A stretch of DNA of 64,000 nt, from NCBI RefSeq assembly GCF_001653715.1, contig NZ_LWHQ01000043.1, forward strand, positions 29,508 to 93,507, read 5' to 3'. The translations under genes and the position numbers were made by a program. The DNA comes from Methylobacterium platani. Lineage in GTDB: Bacteria; Pseudomonadota; Alphaproteobacteria; Rhizobiales; Beijerinckiaceae. The notes beneath the pieces are model-generated. The model did no database searches. It was not told the DNA's origin and was given only the letters and a program-made list of their open reading frames with translations. This document shows, in pieces, positions 47,134 to 55,908 of this stretch (its first letter is position 1; each line of letters opens with the position of its first letter).

Positions 47134-47204
47134 CGCAGCGGGCCCCGAAGCAGGGCTCCGGCGGCCTCGGGGCCGACCGGAGCCCTGCTTCGGGGCCCGC
47201 TGCG
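47134..47204. repeat. Perfect 27-bp inverted repeat with 17-base loop
   Basis: The left arm (47134-47160) and right arm (47178-47204) are exact reverse complements: CGCAGCGGGCCCCGAAGCAG... and its mirror. It lies between rpoH and the convergent phosphopantetheinyl transferase gene, so it can act as a strong bidirectional transcript end despite having only TTT downstream. It looks too long for a simple terminator. Confidence 0.9.
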
Positions 47205-47275
47205 TTTCGCGCCACAAGTGAACCTGCGACGGGGCGAGCGCGCCGTCGGGGCGGCGGCTTCGGTCGCGCGGCGAC

Positions 47276-47959
47276 TCAGCCCGCGACCACGACCGTCACC
47301 GCCACCCCCTCCCCCACCGCCCAGGCGAACCGCGCCCCGTCGGCGAGCAGCCGGGATTCCGCCCGCAAGGCCAGCCCGGCCCGCTTCAGGCGCCAGGCCG
47401 CCCCGTCCGGGCTCGGCCGGACGGTGTGCGGCTCGGCGATCAGGCCCTCGCCGGTCGCCTTCAGGAACGCTTCCTTGACCGACCACCATTCCAGCGCCCG
47501 GCGCGGCCGGGCACCGGCCGGCAGGGTGCGATACGCGGCGAGCTCGCCCGGATGCAGGAAGACCGGCGCGATGCCGTCCCAATCCACCGGACGACCCGCG
47601 GCCTCGACGTCGACCCCGATCCGGCCCACCGTCGAGAGCCCGACCGCGACCCAGCCGCCGCCGTGGCTGAGATTGAGGTCGAGGCCGGGCTGCCCGGGCA
47701 GGAACGGCCGGTCGCCCTCGTCGCGCGCGAGCGCGATTCCCGCCGGATCGCGGCCGAGCCGGGGCGCGAGTAGGTGGCGCAGCAGCCCGTGCGCCGCCGC
47801 GCGTTCCAGCCGGTCCTGCGGCTGCCGGAAGCGGGCGATGCGCGCGGCCTCGCCCGGCGGCAGGAGGAGGCGCGCGGCCGGCAGGCGGAGAACCGCGGCG
47901 ACCGGCGCCGCCACCGCCAGCGCGCCGCCGGCAAAGACCAGATCCGCGAGTTCGTTCAT
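47276..47959 (-). CDS. 4'-phosphopantetheinyl transferase (Sfp type)
   Basis: The enzyme activates acyl or peptidyl carrier proteins by attaching the phosphopantetheine arm of coenzyme A. The 227-residue length, GVDVE near residue 114 and WSVKEAFLKATGEG near 160 are the family's Mg-binding and catalytic signatures. The carrier protein target is unknown; no polyketide or peptide synthetase is nearby. It is convergent with rpoH. Confidence 0.9.
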   Translation of the reverse strand: MNELADLVFAGGALAVAAPVAAVLRLPAARLLLPPGEAARIARFRQPQDRLERAAAHGLLRHLLAPRLGRDPAGIALARDEGDRPFLPGQPGLDLNLSHGGGWVAVGLSTVGRIGVDVEAAGRPVDWDGIAPVFLHPGELAAYRTLPAGARPRRALEWWSVKEAFLKATGEGLIAEPHTVRPSPDGAAWRLKRAGLALRAESRLLADGARFAWAVGEGVAVTVVVAG

Positions 47960-48008
47960 CCACAGCCCCGTCCGCTGCTGGAGCTAGAACACGGCCGGGC
48001 GCCGGGCG

Positions 48009-48971
48009 TCACGCCTCCTGCAGGTCGAACAGCTCGGCGAGCTCAGCCTCGTCCAGGGCGAGGCCGCGGGGCATCAGCTGCTCGGCGAGCCGGCGCGACG
48101 CGAAGGCGATGAAGCTGCGGGTCTTGGCCGGCAGCAGCCGCGAGGTCGTGACGATGAAGACCGGGCTCGGCGTGCCCTGCCACTCCGGCAGCACCCGTTC
48201 GAGGCGGCCGGCGTCGACGTCCTCCTCGACGTCGATCGCCTGCAGAAGGGCGATGCCCTGCCCCGAGAGAGCGAAGCGCCGCGCCATGCCCTGGCTGTTG
48301 CTCGAGACCGGGCTGCCGACCGTGACCGAGACCGCCTCCTCGTCGCGCTCCAGCGCCCAGGCGCTCGACGCGGTCGGCGGCCCGATCACCACCGCCCGGT
48401 GCTTCGCCAGCGCGGCCGGGGCCTCGGGCCGCCCCTCCCGGTCGAGGTAAGCGGGCGCCGCGAACAGGCCGTTCTCGAGCTGCCCGACCTTGCGGGTGAT
48501 CATCGAGGTCTCCCGCGGCGCGCCGACGGCGAGCGCGAGGTCGTAGCCCTCCTGGGCGAGGTCGACGAGCTGGGGCCAGAGATCGAGATGGACCCGTACC
48601 TGCGCGTGGCGGTGCGAGAACTCCGCCGCGACCGCCGAGAGATGGCGCACCACCCACGGATCCGGCGGCGCCGCGATCTTGAGGAGCCCGCTCGGCCCCT
48701 TGGCCTGCGCGATCAGCTCGTCGAAGGTGCGCTGGGCCTCCTCCACCAGCCGGGTCGCCTGCTCGTAATAGGCCTCGCCGTGCGGGGTCAGGACGAGCTT
48801 GCGGGTCGTGCGGTCGAGCAGCCGCAGGCCGATCGAGGTTTCGAACTGGGTGATGCGCCGGGAGAGGGAGGAGATCGGGACGTCGAGCGCCGCAGCGGCC
48901 TGGCTGAAGCTTTTCCGTTTCGCGACCTCGACGAAGAGCGCCATGTCGCGAAGGACTTGCGGGTGGGCCAA
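48009..48971 (-). CDS. LysR-family transcriptional regulator
   Basis: The 320-residue protein has the N-terminal winged helix (ALFVEVAKRKSFSQAAAALDVPISSLSRRI) and a substrate-binding domain. I place the start at a TTG (48971), because GGAGG lies 7 bases ahead of it and the next in-frame ATG would cut into the first helix. The ligand is unknown. It is divergent from argJ, and a direct repeat lies in the interval between them. Confidence 0.85.
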   Translation of the reverse strand: MAHPQVLRDMALFVEVAKRKSFSQAAAALDVPISSLSRRITQFETSIGLRLLDRTTRKLVLTPHGEAYYEQATRLVEEAQRTFDELIAQAKGPSGLLKIAAPPDPWVVRHLSAVAAEFSHRHAQVRVHLDLWPQLVDLAQEGYDLALAVGAPRETSMITRKVGQLENGLFAAPAYLDREGRPEAPAALAKHRAVVIGPPTASSAWALERDEEAVSVTVGSPVSSNSQGMARRFALSGQGIALLQAIDVEEDVDAGRLERVLPEWQGTPSPVFIVTTSRLLPAKTRSFIAFASRRLAEQLMPRGLALDEAELAELFDLQEA

Positions 48972-49296
48972 ACGGAAACCTCCGGACGAGGGACGGTGAC
49001 GCGCCGGATCGCGCGTTCGCCTCTGATCCTCTAGATAATAAGGTGCAACTCTAGATAAGGAAACTCCGGAGCGCCCCTGCGTCAGCCGTCCGGTGGAAAA
49101 CAGTTTGTCGCCGGGCCGCCCCCAGGGCACCGCCTGTCCGGAGCGCCGAAGCCGGACTTTTCAACCCGGACATGCACAACCGCTCACACAACCGCTGCCG
49201 CGGCCGGGCGCCGTCGCGGTTGACGCAGGGCGCCTTCGCGGGGCAACACCGCGGCGCCGACGCGGACGACGCGGCGTCGGCGGACCGGAGCCCCGC
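48972..49296. other. Divergent intergenic region between LysR gene and argJ
   Basis: This 325-base interval holds the direct repeat at 49029-49058 and presumably the promoters of both genes. A TTGACG near 49218 could be a weak argJ -35 element. No open frame here is convincing. Confidence 0.5.
49029..49058. promoter_or_regulatory. Two 10-bp direct repeats, possible regulator site
   Basis: CTCTAGATAA occurs at 49029-49038 and again at 49049-49058, exactly 20 bases apart, about two helical turns, in an unusually AT-rich patch. It lies about 58 bases upstream of the LysR start and may be its own or another regulator's site. Confidence 0.45.
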
Positions 49297-50538
49297 ATGT
49301 CTCATCCCGTCTCGCCGCTCGCGCCCAAGCACCAGCCCGCCCTGCCGCCGATCGCCGGCGTGCGCCTCGCCACCGCGCAGGCCGGCATCCGTTACCGCGG
49401 CCGCACCGACGTGCTGCTGGTCCTGCTCGATCCCGGCACCCGGGCCGCCGGGGTCTTCACCCGCTCGAAATGCCCCTCGGCGGCGGTCGACTGGTGCCGC
49501 GAGACCCTGGCCGGCGGCCGGGAGGCCCGGGCGCTCGTGGTCAATTCCGGCAACGCCAACGCCTTCACGGGTCTCAAGGGCCGCGAATCGGTGCGGCTGA
49601 CCGCCGAGATCGCCGGCAAGGCGGCGGCTTGCGCCCCCGGCGAGGTCTTCATCGCCTCGACGGGCGTGATCGGCGAGCCCCTCGACGCCACCAAGTTCGA
49701 CGGCGTGCTCGCCGACTGCGCCGGCCGCACCGGCCCCGATGCCGAGCGCTGGACCGAGGCCGCCAGCGCCATCATGACCACCGACACCTTCCCGAAGCTC
49801 GCCACCCGCCGGGTGCGGCTCGGCGGGGCCGAGGTGACGATCAACGGCATCGCCAAGGGCGCCGGCATGATCGCCCCCGACATGGCGACGATGCTGTCCT
49901 TCGTGTTCACCGATGCCGACCTGCCGGCGCAGGTGCTGCAGGCGCTGCTCGCCCGGGGCGTGGCGAAGAGCTTCAACTGCTGCACGGTCGACGGCGACAC
50001 CTCGACCTCCGACACCCTGATGCTGTTCGCCACCGGCAAGGCCGGCAACGCGCCGGTGGCCTCGGCCGATGATCCGGCGCTCGCCGGCTTTGCGGAGGCG
50101 CTCGACGACCTCCTGTGCGAGCTCGCCCAGCTGGTCGCCCGCGACGGCGAGGGTGCGCGCAAGTTCGTCACCGTCGAGGTCGGCGGCGCGGCCGACGACG
50201 CCTCGGCCCACCGCATCGCGATGTCGATCGCCAACTCGCCGCTGGTGAAGACCGCGGTGGCGGGCGAGGACGCCAATTGGGGCCGGGTGGTGATGGCGGT
50301 CGGCAAGGCCGGCGAGCCGGCCGACCGCGACCGGCTGGCGATCTGGTTCGGCGACGTGCGCGTCGCCGTCGAGGGCGCCCGCGACCCCGGCTACGACGAG
50401 GCGGCGGCCTCGGCGGCGATGCGCGGCGACGCGGTGCGGATCGCGGTCGATCTCGGTCTCGGGGCCGGCACCGCCCGGGTCTGGACCTGCGACCTCACCA
50501 AGGCCTACGTCGAGATCAACGGGGATTACCGCTCGTGA
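49297..50538 (+). CDS. argJ: Bifunctional glutamate N-acetyltransferase / acetylornithine acetyltransferase
   Basis: ArgJ moves the acetyl group from acetylornithine to glutamate and also makes acetylglutamate, closing the cyclic arginine pathway. The 413-residue protein has the self-cleavage region GAGMIAPDMATMLSFVFTDA, where cleavage before the Thr gives two subunits. The start at 49297 matches the usual N-terminus. It shares a GTGA overlap with the next gene. It coexists with argE at 25817. Confidence 0.95.
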   Translation: MSHPVSPLAPKHQPALPPIAGVRLATAQAGIRYRGRTDVLLVLLDPGTRAAGVFTRSKCPSAAVDWCRETLAGGREARALVVNSGNANAFTGLKGRESVRLTAEIAGKAAACAPGEVFIASTGVIGEPLDATKFDGVLADCAGRTGPDAERWTEAASAIMTTDTFPKLATRRVRLGGAEVTINGIAKGAGMIAPDMATMLSFVFTDADLPAQVLQALLARGVAKSFNCCTVDGDTSTSDTLMLFATGKAGNAPVASADDPALAGFAEALDDLLCELAQLVARDGEGARKFVTVEVGGAADDASAHRIAMSIANSPLVKTAVAGEDANWGRVVMAVGKAGEPADRDRLAIWFGDVRVAVEGARDPGYDEAAASAAMRGDAVRIAVDLGLGAGTARVWTCDLTKAYVEINGDYRS

Positions 50539-51278
50539 GGGCGTCCGCGGGCCTCCTGGCCGCGGGGCTCCTGGCCCTCCTCCTGGCCGGACCCGTCCTC
50601 CCGGCGGAGCCGGCCTCGGCGGCCGGCGAGGCGCCCGGGCGGATCAGCGTGATCGGCCGGGCGAGCCGGGAGGTCGCCCCCGACTTCGCCACCGTGGAGG
50701 TGGCGGTCGAGAGCCGCGGGGCGACGCCCGCGGCGGCCCTCGACCAGAACTCGGCCGCCGCCCGCAAGGTGGCGGAGCTCGCCGGCGAGTTCGGCATCAA
50801 GGGGCCGGACCTCGCCACCGCCGCGGTCTCGCTGCGTCCCCTCGCCAAGACCGTGCGCGACCCCGGCGGCGAGATGCGGGACGTGCCCGACGGCTACCAG
50901 GCGACCAACGCGGTCAGCCTGCGGGTGCGCGACCTCACGCGCCTCGGCGCCCTGATGCGGCGCATGATCGACGGCGGGGCCGACCGGATCGGCGGCGTGA
51001 GCTTCGGCCTCGCCGATCCCGGCCAGGCCGAGAACGCGGTCCGGGCCGACGCGGTGCGCGACGCCCGGCGCCAGGCCGAGACCCTGGCGGAGGCCGCCGG
51101 CACGCGGCTCGGCCGCATCGAGAGCCTCGTCTCGCCGCCGCGGGAGGGGGCCGCGGTGCCGATGCACGCGCGCAGCTTCGCCGCCAAGGCCGCGCCCGGC
51201 GGCGTCGCCGTCCCGATCGAGCCCGGCACCCTCACGGTCGAGGCCGTCGTCGAGGCCACGTACCAGGCCGCGCCCTGA
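50535..51278 (+). CDS. SIMPL domain exported protein
   Basis: The GTG at 50535 overlaps the argJ stop. A signal peptide (about residues 1-30) is followed by a SIMPL/DUF541 domain: ISVIGRASREVAPDFATVEVAVESRG near the start. SIMPL proteins are periplasmic or envelope proteins linked to oxidative stress and to mouse kinase-associated signalling homologues, but the bacterial role is unclear. The 247-residue length is normal. Confidence 0.83.
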   Translation: MRASAGLLAAGLLALLLAGPVLPAEPASAAGEAPGRISVIGRASREVAPDFATVEVAVESRGATPAAALDQNSAAARKVAELAGEFGIKGPDLATAAVSLRPLAKTVRDPGGEMRDVPDGYQATNAVSLRVRDLTRLGALMRRMIDGGADRIGGVSFGLADPGQAENAVRADAVRDARRQAETLAEAAGTRLGRIESLVSPPREGAAVPMHARSFAAKAAPGGVAVPIEPGTLTVEAVVEATYQAAP

Positions 51279-51320
51279 CGGGCGCGCCCTCTCTTCCCCT
51301 CCCGCGCGAGCCGCCCCCGC

Positions 51321-51737
51321 ATGGCCGATCCCGTCAAGCTCCTCCTCGTGGTGGCGGTCGCCCTCGTCGACCCGGACGGGCGCGTGCTGCTGGCCCAGCG
51401 CCCGCCCGGCAAGCAGCTCGCCGGCCTGTGGGAATTCCCGGGCGGCAAGATGGAGCCCGGCGAGCGGCCGGAGGAAACGCTGATCCGCGAGCTCGCGGAG
51501 GAGCTCGGCATCACCGTGAAGGCGGATTGCCTCGCCCCCCTCACCTTCGCGAGCCATGCCTACGAGACCTTCCACCTCCTGATGCCGCTCTACGTCTGCC
51601 GGCGCTGGGACGGCTTCGTGCAGTCGCGCGAGGGCCAGGCGCTCAAGTGGGTGCGCCCGCGCGACATGGCGGGCTACCCGATGCCGCCCGCCGACCTGCC
51701 GCTGCTGCCGGCGCTCGTCGACCTGCTGGGGCCGTGA
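51321..51737 (+). CDS. mutT: MutT-type NUDIX pyrophosphohydrolase
   Basis: MutT hydrolyses 8-oxo-dGTP, preventing mutation. The 138-residue protein has the complete NUDIX box, GGKMEPGERPEETLIRELAEELGI, at about residues 40-63. It is the third gene of the argJ-SIMPL-mutT cluster. Its end is followed within 10 bases by the MITE-like repeat element. Confidence 0.92.
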   Translation: MADPVKLLLVVAVALVDPDGRVLLAQRPPGKQLAGLWEFPGGKMEPGERPEETLIRELAEELGITVKADCLAPLTFASHAYETFHLLMPLYVCRRWDGFVQSREGQALKWVRPRDMAGYPMPPADLPLLPALVDLLGP

Positions 51738-51743
51738 GGGTTG

Positions 51744-51944
51744 GAGCATTTTCCGACGAAGCGGAAACCGGTTCGTCGCAGAAAATGCGCCAAAACAAAG
51801 ATTTGGAGAGCTTCACGATGGCAACGCGATCGTGAAATGGTCTAGAGCAGCGCCCGATCACGTTGCAATCGGGCGCTGCTCCAGCCCTTTGATTCTGCCG
51901 CGTTGTCTTCGCCCGACCGGCGGCCACTTGGTCGGAAAATGCTC
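51744..51944. mobile_element. MITE-like element with 13-bp terminal inverted repeats
   Basis: The element begins GAGCATTTTCCGA (51744-51756) and ends TCGGAAAATGCTC (51932-51944), exact reverse complements. Inside are three hairpins: CGACGAA/TTCGTCG near 51755-51778, TTCACGAT/ATCGTGAA near 51811-51835, and GAGCAGCGCCCGAT/ATCGGGCGCTGCTC (51845-51881). No ORF is encoded and no target-site duplication is seen. Its right edge supplies the TAG stop codon of the DUF427 gene. A diverged relative is at 63841. Confidence 0.7.
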
Positions 51945-52297
51945 TAGTCGGCGAATTCCTCGATCGCGTCGACCTTGCTCGGATAGAACGCCAGGTAGCC
52001 GGCGATCGCCGCCACCTTCGGAAACGGCGCCTCGTAGCTCCACACCGCGTTCGCCCGTTCGACCCCGCCGGCGGTGATCGAGTAGTAGCTCGCATCGCCC
52101 TTGTGCGGGCAATGCGTGCGGTGCTCGGTGCGCGCGAAGAGGTCCATCTCGGCATCCTCCCGCGGGATGTACTGCACCGGCGCCATCCCGCCCTCGCGCA
52201 GGGTGAGGGCCCGGGTGGTCTCGGCGACGATCGTGCCGCCGAGCATCACGCGGATGCGGTGCGGGTTCGGCGCGATCGTGATGGGATGATCCGTCAT
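51944..52297 (-). CDS. DUF427 family protein
   Basis: This 117-residue protein has the DUF427 pattern: IREDAEMDLFARTEHRTHCPHKGDASYYSI near the middle. The family is widespread and has no known function. Its stop codon (CTA on this strand) lies exactly at the right edge of the MITE-like element, so the element may have truncated or reset the C-terminus; lengths of homologues are about this size. Its start overlaps the methyltransferase stop. Confidence 0.82.
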   Translation of the reverse strand: MTDHPITIAPNPHRIRVMLGGTIVAETTRALTLREGGMAPVQYIPREDAEMDLFARTEHRTHCPHKGDASYYSITAGGVERANAVWSYEAPFPKVAAIAGYLAFYPSKVDAIEEFAD

Positions 52298-53175
52298 GAC
52301 GGCTCCTTGCGTTCGACGGTGCCGAGGGCGTCGGCCAGCCGCGTCTGGGCGCTGCCCGGCCGCAGCGGCTTCTGCTGGCTCTCGTGCGGCACCCAGCCCG
52401 AGAGCCAGATCAGCTCGAAGGTCGCGCGCAGGCGCCCGTCCGGATCGGCGAAACGCTCGGCGTAGAGGGCGGCCGCCCGCATCAGGGTCTCGCGGCGAAG
52501 CGTGCCGCGCCGCTCGCGCAGGGCGTTGGTGAGCCCCATGGCCCGCAGGTCGCGCATCAGCCCGAAGGGGTCGCCGTAGCGCACCGTCACGGTCTCGACG
52601 TCGGTCACCGGCAGGGCGAAGCCGGCGCGCTGGAGCAGGGACCCGAGGTCGCGCACCTCCGCGAAGGGCGCGACCCGGGGGCTCGCCCCCCCCTCGACCT
52701 CGCTCTCGGCCTGGGTGAGGACCTGGCGGAGCTCCGTCAGGGTGCGCCCGCCGAGCAGGCAGCCGACGAACAGCCCGTCGGGCTTGAGCGCCCGGCGCAC
52801 CTGCACCAGGGCGCCCGGCAGGTCGTTGGCGTGCTGGAGCGCGAGCAGCGACACGGCGAGGTCGAAGCTCCGCTCCCCGAACGGCAGCGCCTCCGGATCC
52901 CCGACCGCCACCGCGAGGCCGGGGCTGCCCGCCTCCGGCACGGGGGTGAGGCGGGTCACGGCGGCGACCCGGCCGCTGGCCGTGAGCCACGCCGCCGCGG
53001 CCGGCACCGGCGTCCCGAGATCGAGGGCGCGGGGAAACTCCCGCAGGACCGCGCCGAGGCGGTCCGACAGGTCCTCGACCGCCCGGGCGACCAGGAAGTC
53101 GGCGAAGCCGGCGCGGCGTGCCCGGGCAAGGCGCGTGCGGATCAGGGACGTGTCGAACAGGTGCGGCGAGGACAT
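52294..53175 (-). CDS. SAM-dependent methyltransferase (BioC-like)
   Basis: The 293-residue protein belongs to the class I methyltransferase fold; the SAM-site region includes RALDLGTPVPAAAAWL near residue 48 and LALQHANDLPGALVQVRRALKPDGLFVG near 110. It resembles the BioC/NDUFAF5-like group found next to bolA-type or ubiquinone genes in Alphaproteobacteria. The substrate is unknown. It overlaps the DUF427 gene by 4 bases and is divergent from the lytic transglycosylase. Confidence 0.78.
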   Translation of the reverse strand: MSSPHLFDTSLIRTRLARARRAGFADFLVARAVEDLSDRLGAVLREFPRALDLGTPVPAAAAWLTASGRVAAVTRLTPVPEAGSPGLAVAVGDPEALPFGERSFDLAVSLLALQHANDLPGALVQVRRALKPDGLFVGCLLGGRTLTELRQVLTQAESEVEGGASPRVAPFAEVRDLGSLLQRAGFALPVTDVETVTVRYGDPFGLMRDLRAMGLTNALRERRGTLRRETLMRAAALYAERFADPDGRLRATFELIWLSGWVPHESQQKPLRPGSAQTRLADALGTVERKEPS

Positions 53176-53300
53176 CCCCCGCTAGATGGCGCGGCGGCGC
53201 CCCCGGCGCCAGGGCCTCACGCTCCGCCGCACGAGGAAACGCCGCCCGCGACGATCGCGCCTTGCCGAATCGTTCAGCGAATCGGGGTAAGTGTGGCGTC

Positions 53301-54203
53301 GTGACCCGCGCCCTCCTCGCCTTCTCCCTCGTCCTGGTCCTTGCCGGGCAAGCCCTGTCCGGACCGGCCCTGGCCGCCCCGTCGGCGCCCGCGCCCGCCG
53401 CTCCCGTAGCGGAGGGCGGCAAGGAGGAGACGGTCGAGCAGGCCCTGTGCCGGCTGATCGAGGGGGCGGCCAAGTCCAAGGGGCTGCCGGTCGCCTTCCT
53501 CACCCGGCTGATCTGGCGCGAGAGCAGCTTCCGGCCCGGCGTGGTCAGCCGCGCCGGCGCCCAGGGCGTGGCGCAGTTCATGCCCGGCACGGCACAGGAG
53601 CGCGGCCTGTCCGACCCGTTCGATCCCGAGCAGGCGATTCCGGCGGCGGCGCATCTCCTGATCGACCTGCGCGGGCGCTTCGGCAATCTCGGGCTCGCCG
53701 CCGCGGCCTATAACGGCGGACCCGGCCGGGTCGCCGCCTGGCTCGCCGGCACCGGCGGCCTGCCGGCCGAAACCCGGGCCTACGTCTCGGCGATCACCGG
53801 GCGCAGCGCCGAGGACTGGGCCGCCGCAGCCAAGGCCGAGCCGAAGGGCGATCTCGCCGAGCCCGCGGGCACCCGCTGCCTGCAGGTCACCGCCGCCCTG
53901 CGCATCCGCGGCCGCACCGACACCTTCTTCGCCGAGGCCGCCGCGGTGCTCGCCCCCTGGGGCGTCCAGCTCGCCGGCAACTTCTCGAAGTCGATCGCGC
54001 TCGCGAGCTTCGGCCGGGCCAAGGACCGCTACGCCGCGATCCTCGGCGACGTGCGCCCGATGGTCATCGGCACGCGGCTGCGCAACCGCGGCACGCGGGC
54101 CTTCTACCGCATCCGGGTTCCCGCGGAGACCCGCACCGGGGCCGAGGCCCTGTGCGGCCGCATCCGCGGGGTCGGCGGCGCCTGCATCGTACTGAAAACC
54201 TGA
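53301..54203 (+). CDS. Lytic transglycosylase
   Basis: The 300-residue protein has a signal peptide (residues 1-26), an SLT domain with the catalytic Glu in IWRESSFRPG near residue 73 and GAQGVAQFMPGTAQERGL, and a C-terminal region resembling a SPOR domain (from about 190). It cleaves peptidoglycan in the periplasm. I take the GTG at 53301. SPOR-like tails target proteins to septal, denuded glycan. Confidence 0.85.
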   Translation: MTRALLAFSLVLVLAGQALSGPALAAPSAPAPAAPVAEGGKEETVEQALCRLIEGAAKSKGLPVAFLTRLIWRESSFRPGVVSRAGAQGVAQFMPGTAQERGLSDPFDPEQAIPAAAHLLIDLRGRFGNLGLAAAAYNGGPGRVAAWLAGTGGLPAETRAYVSAITGRSAEDWAAAAKAEPKGDLAEPAGTRCLQVTAALRIRGRTDTFFAEAAAVLAPWGVQLAGNFSKSIALASFGRAKDRYAAILGDVRPMVIGTRLRNRGTRAFYRIRVPAETRTGAEALCGRIRGVGGACIVLKT

Positions 54204-54320
54204 GGTTGGATCAATCTCACCCAAATGGGTGATGACACGGGGGGACCGGCTTTGGTTCGTTCACGAGGCGACATGGACCGACCATGGTTCGCGCAGTGGG
54301 CGAGCAGGGAGGGAAGCCCC

Positions 54321-54551
54321 ATGACATTCGGCGATGGCGTGCCCCGCTGGGCGCGGAGGCGGGTCGAACGGCACCTCGCGCGTCACGGGGACGGCAAGGT
54401 GGTCCGCTGGATGACGTTCGCGACCGGAAACCGGCGCTTCAAGGCTGACGGGACGCCGGCCGAGTTCGGCGGCAACGTCGTGCCGTTCGCCCGCCGGGCC
54501 CCGGCCGCCGGGCCCGGGGAGACCGAGATGCTCGGCGCCACGGGCTCCTAG
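54321..54551 (+). CDS. Hypothetical small protein
   Basis: An ATG at 54321, preceded by a GGAGGGAAG ribosome site, opens a 76-residue basic protein with Trp residues (RWARRRVERHLARHG, VRWMTFATG). I recognise no family. It lies between the transglycosylase and the convergent phosphofructokinase gene. Earlier starts at 54225 and 54273 are possible. Confidence 0.5.
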   Translation: MTFGDGVPRWARRRVERHLARHGDGKVVRWMTFATGNRRFKADGTPAEFGGNVVPFARRAPAAGPGETEMLGATGS

Positions 54552-54635
54552 ACCGCGCCCCGGATACTCACCTAGAGTGCGATCCGAGCCCGGTGCCGCT
54601 TCTGGCGCCGGGCTCCGTCATCGGCCCCGGGTCGT

Positions 54636-55841
54636 CTACCCCCGCGTCTGGCCGATGGCGTCGAGCAGCGCGGTGAACCACGGCGCGGCCGGATCGAACG
54701 CCTTGCCGCCGCGGATGCGCGGGAACTCGATCGCCCGCAGGCGTCCGCCCTGCTCCTCGTCGTGGCCGATCACGCCGGAGACGCCCTTCAGCGCGCATTC
54801 GACCGCGAGGTCGACCATGCCCTGGATCAGCCGCAGGTCGTCGGCGTTCGGCGCCGCCGAGCGGCAGAAATGGCCGGATTTCAGCACCAGGGTCTTCTCC
54901 GCCCCGATCATCGGCGCGAAGCGGTCGGCGAACCACTTGCCGACGTTGATCGTGTCGATCTTGACGTGGCCGAAGGGATCGCGGCCGAGCACCTCGCCCC
55001 GGCCCTCGATCTCCGCCACGATCTCGTCGAGGCCGGCGCCCTCGCTCAGGAAGACCGTGACGCAGTCCTTGGCGTCGAGCCGCTCCTTGAGCCGCGCCGC
55101 CTCCCGGGCGATGTCGAGGGGCATTTCCGGCAGGTAGACCGCATCGACGTCCTTGTGCGCCCGGTCGAGCCCGAATTCCGGCAGGAAGGCGGTGCGGTCG
55201 AGCCGCTCGCGATAGGCCTTCGCCGTCGCGGCGGTGAGCCAGCCGCATTTGCGGCCCATGATCTCGTGGACGATCAGCATGCGCGGGTTGGCGCTCTGCT
55301 CGTTGACGATGTTCTCGGCGAAGATCGCGCCCTGCTCGGCGGCGGTCCAGGCGCCCAGCGTCTGGCGGATCGGCACGACGTCGTTGTCGATGGTCTTCGG
55401 CAGCCCGACCACGGTCAGGTGGTAGCCGTTAGCCTCGAGATAGGCCGCGAGGTCGGCCGCCGTGGTGTTGGTGTCGTCGCCGCCGATCGTGTGCAGCACC
55501 GTCACCCCGTCGCGGGCGAGCCGGTCGGCCGCCACCTTGAGCGGGTCCTGCCCCTCCTGCACCAGGCCGCGCTTGATGCAGTCCTTGACGTTGGTGAGCT
55601 TGATCCGGCTGTTGCCGAGCGGCGAGCCGCCGTGGCGCAGGAGCACCTCGGCCCGGGCCCGCACCTCCGGGGTGACGGGGATGTGGTCGCCGAGGAGAAG
55701 GCCCTTGTAGCCGCTGCGGTAGCCGATGATCTCGGCGTCCGGCGCGAGATCGGTGTAGCGGGCGATCAGCCCGCCGACCGCCGCCGACAGGCAGGGCGCG
55801 AGGCCGCCGGCGGTGAGCATGGCGATCTTGGGGGTGGGCAT
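54636..55841 (-). CDS. pfp: PPi-dependent 6-phosphofructokinase
   Basis: The 401-residue protein resembles phosphofructokinase, with LTAGGLAPCLSAAVGG at the start and the nucleotide motif GGDDTNT near residue 119. Asp replacing Gly in GGDG is typical of the pyrophosphate-dependent enzyme, so it likely uses PPi reversibly rather than ATP. MGRKCGWL near residue 196 is also family-typical. It interconverts fructose-6-P and fructose-1,6-bisphosphate. It is 67 bases downstream of fabI in the same direction. Confidence 0.88.
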   Translation of the reverse strand: MPTPKIAMLTAGGLAPCLSAAVGGLIARYTDLAPDAEIIGYRSGYKGLLLGDHIPVTPEVRARAEVLLRHGGSPLGNSRIKLTNVKDCIKRGLVQEGQDPLKVAADRLARDGVTVLHTIGGDDTNTTAADLAAYLEANGYHLTVVGLPKTIDNDVVPIRQTLGAWTAAEQGAIFAENIVNEQSANPRMLIVHEIMGRKCGWLTAATAKAYRERLDRTAFLPEFGLDRAHKDVDAVYLPEMPLDIAREAARLKERLDAKDCVTVFLSEGAGLDEIVAEIEGRGEVLGRDPFGHVKIDTINVGKWFADRFAPMIGAEKTLVLKSGHFCRSAAPNADDLRLIQGMVDLAVECALKGVSGVIGHDEEQGGRLRAIEFPRIRGGKAFDPAAPWFTALLDAIGQTRG

Positions 55842-55908
55842 GGCGGGCTCCGCGTGTCGATGCGAAGCCCATAGTGGGTCGAAGGGGCCGCCGGTCCAGC
55901 CCCGACCG

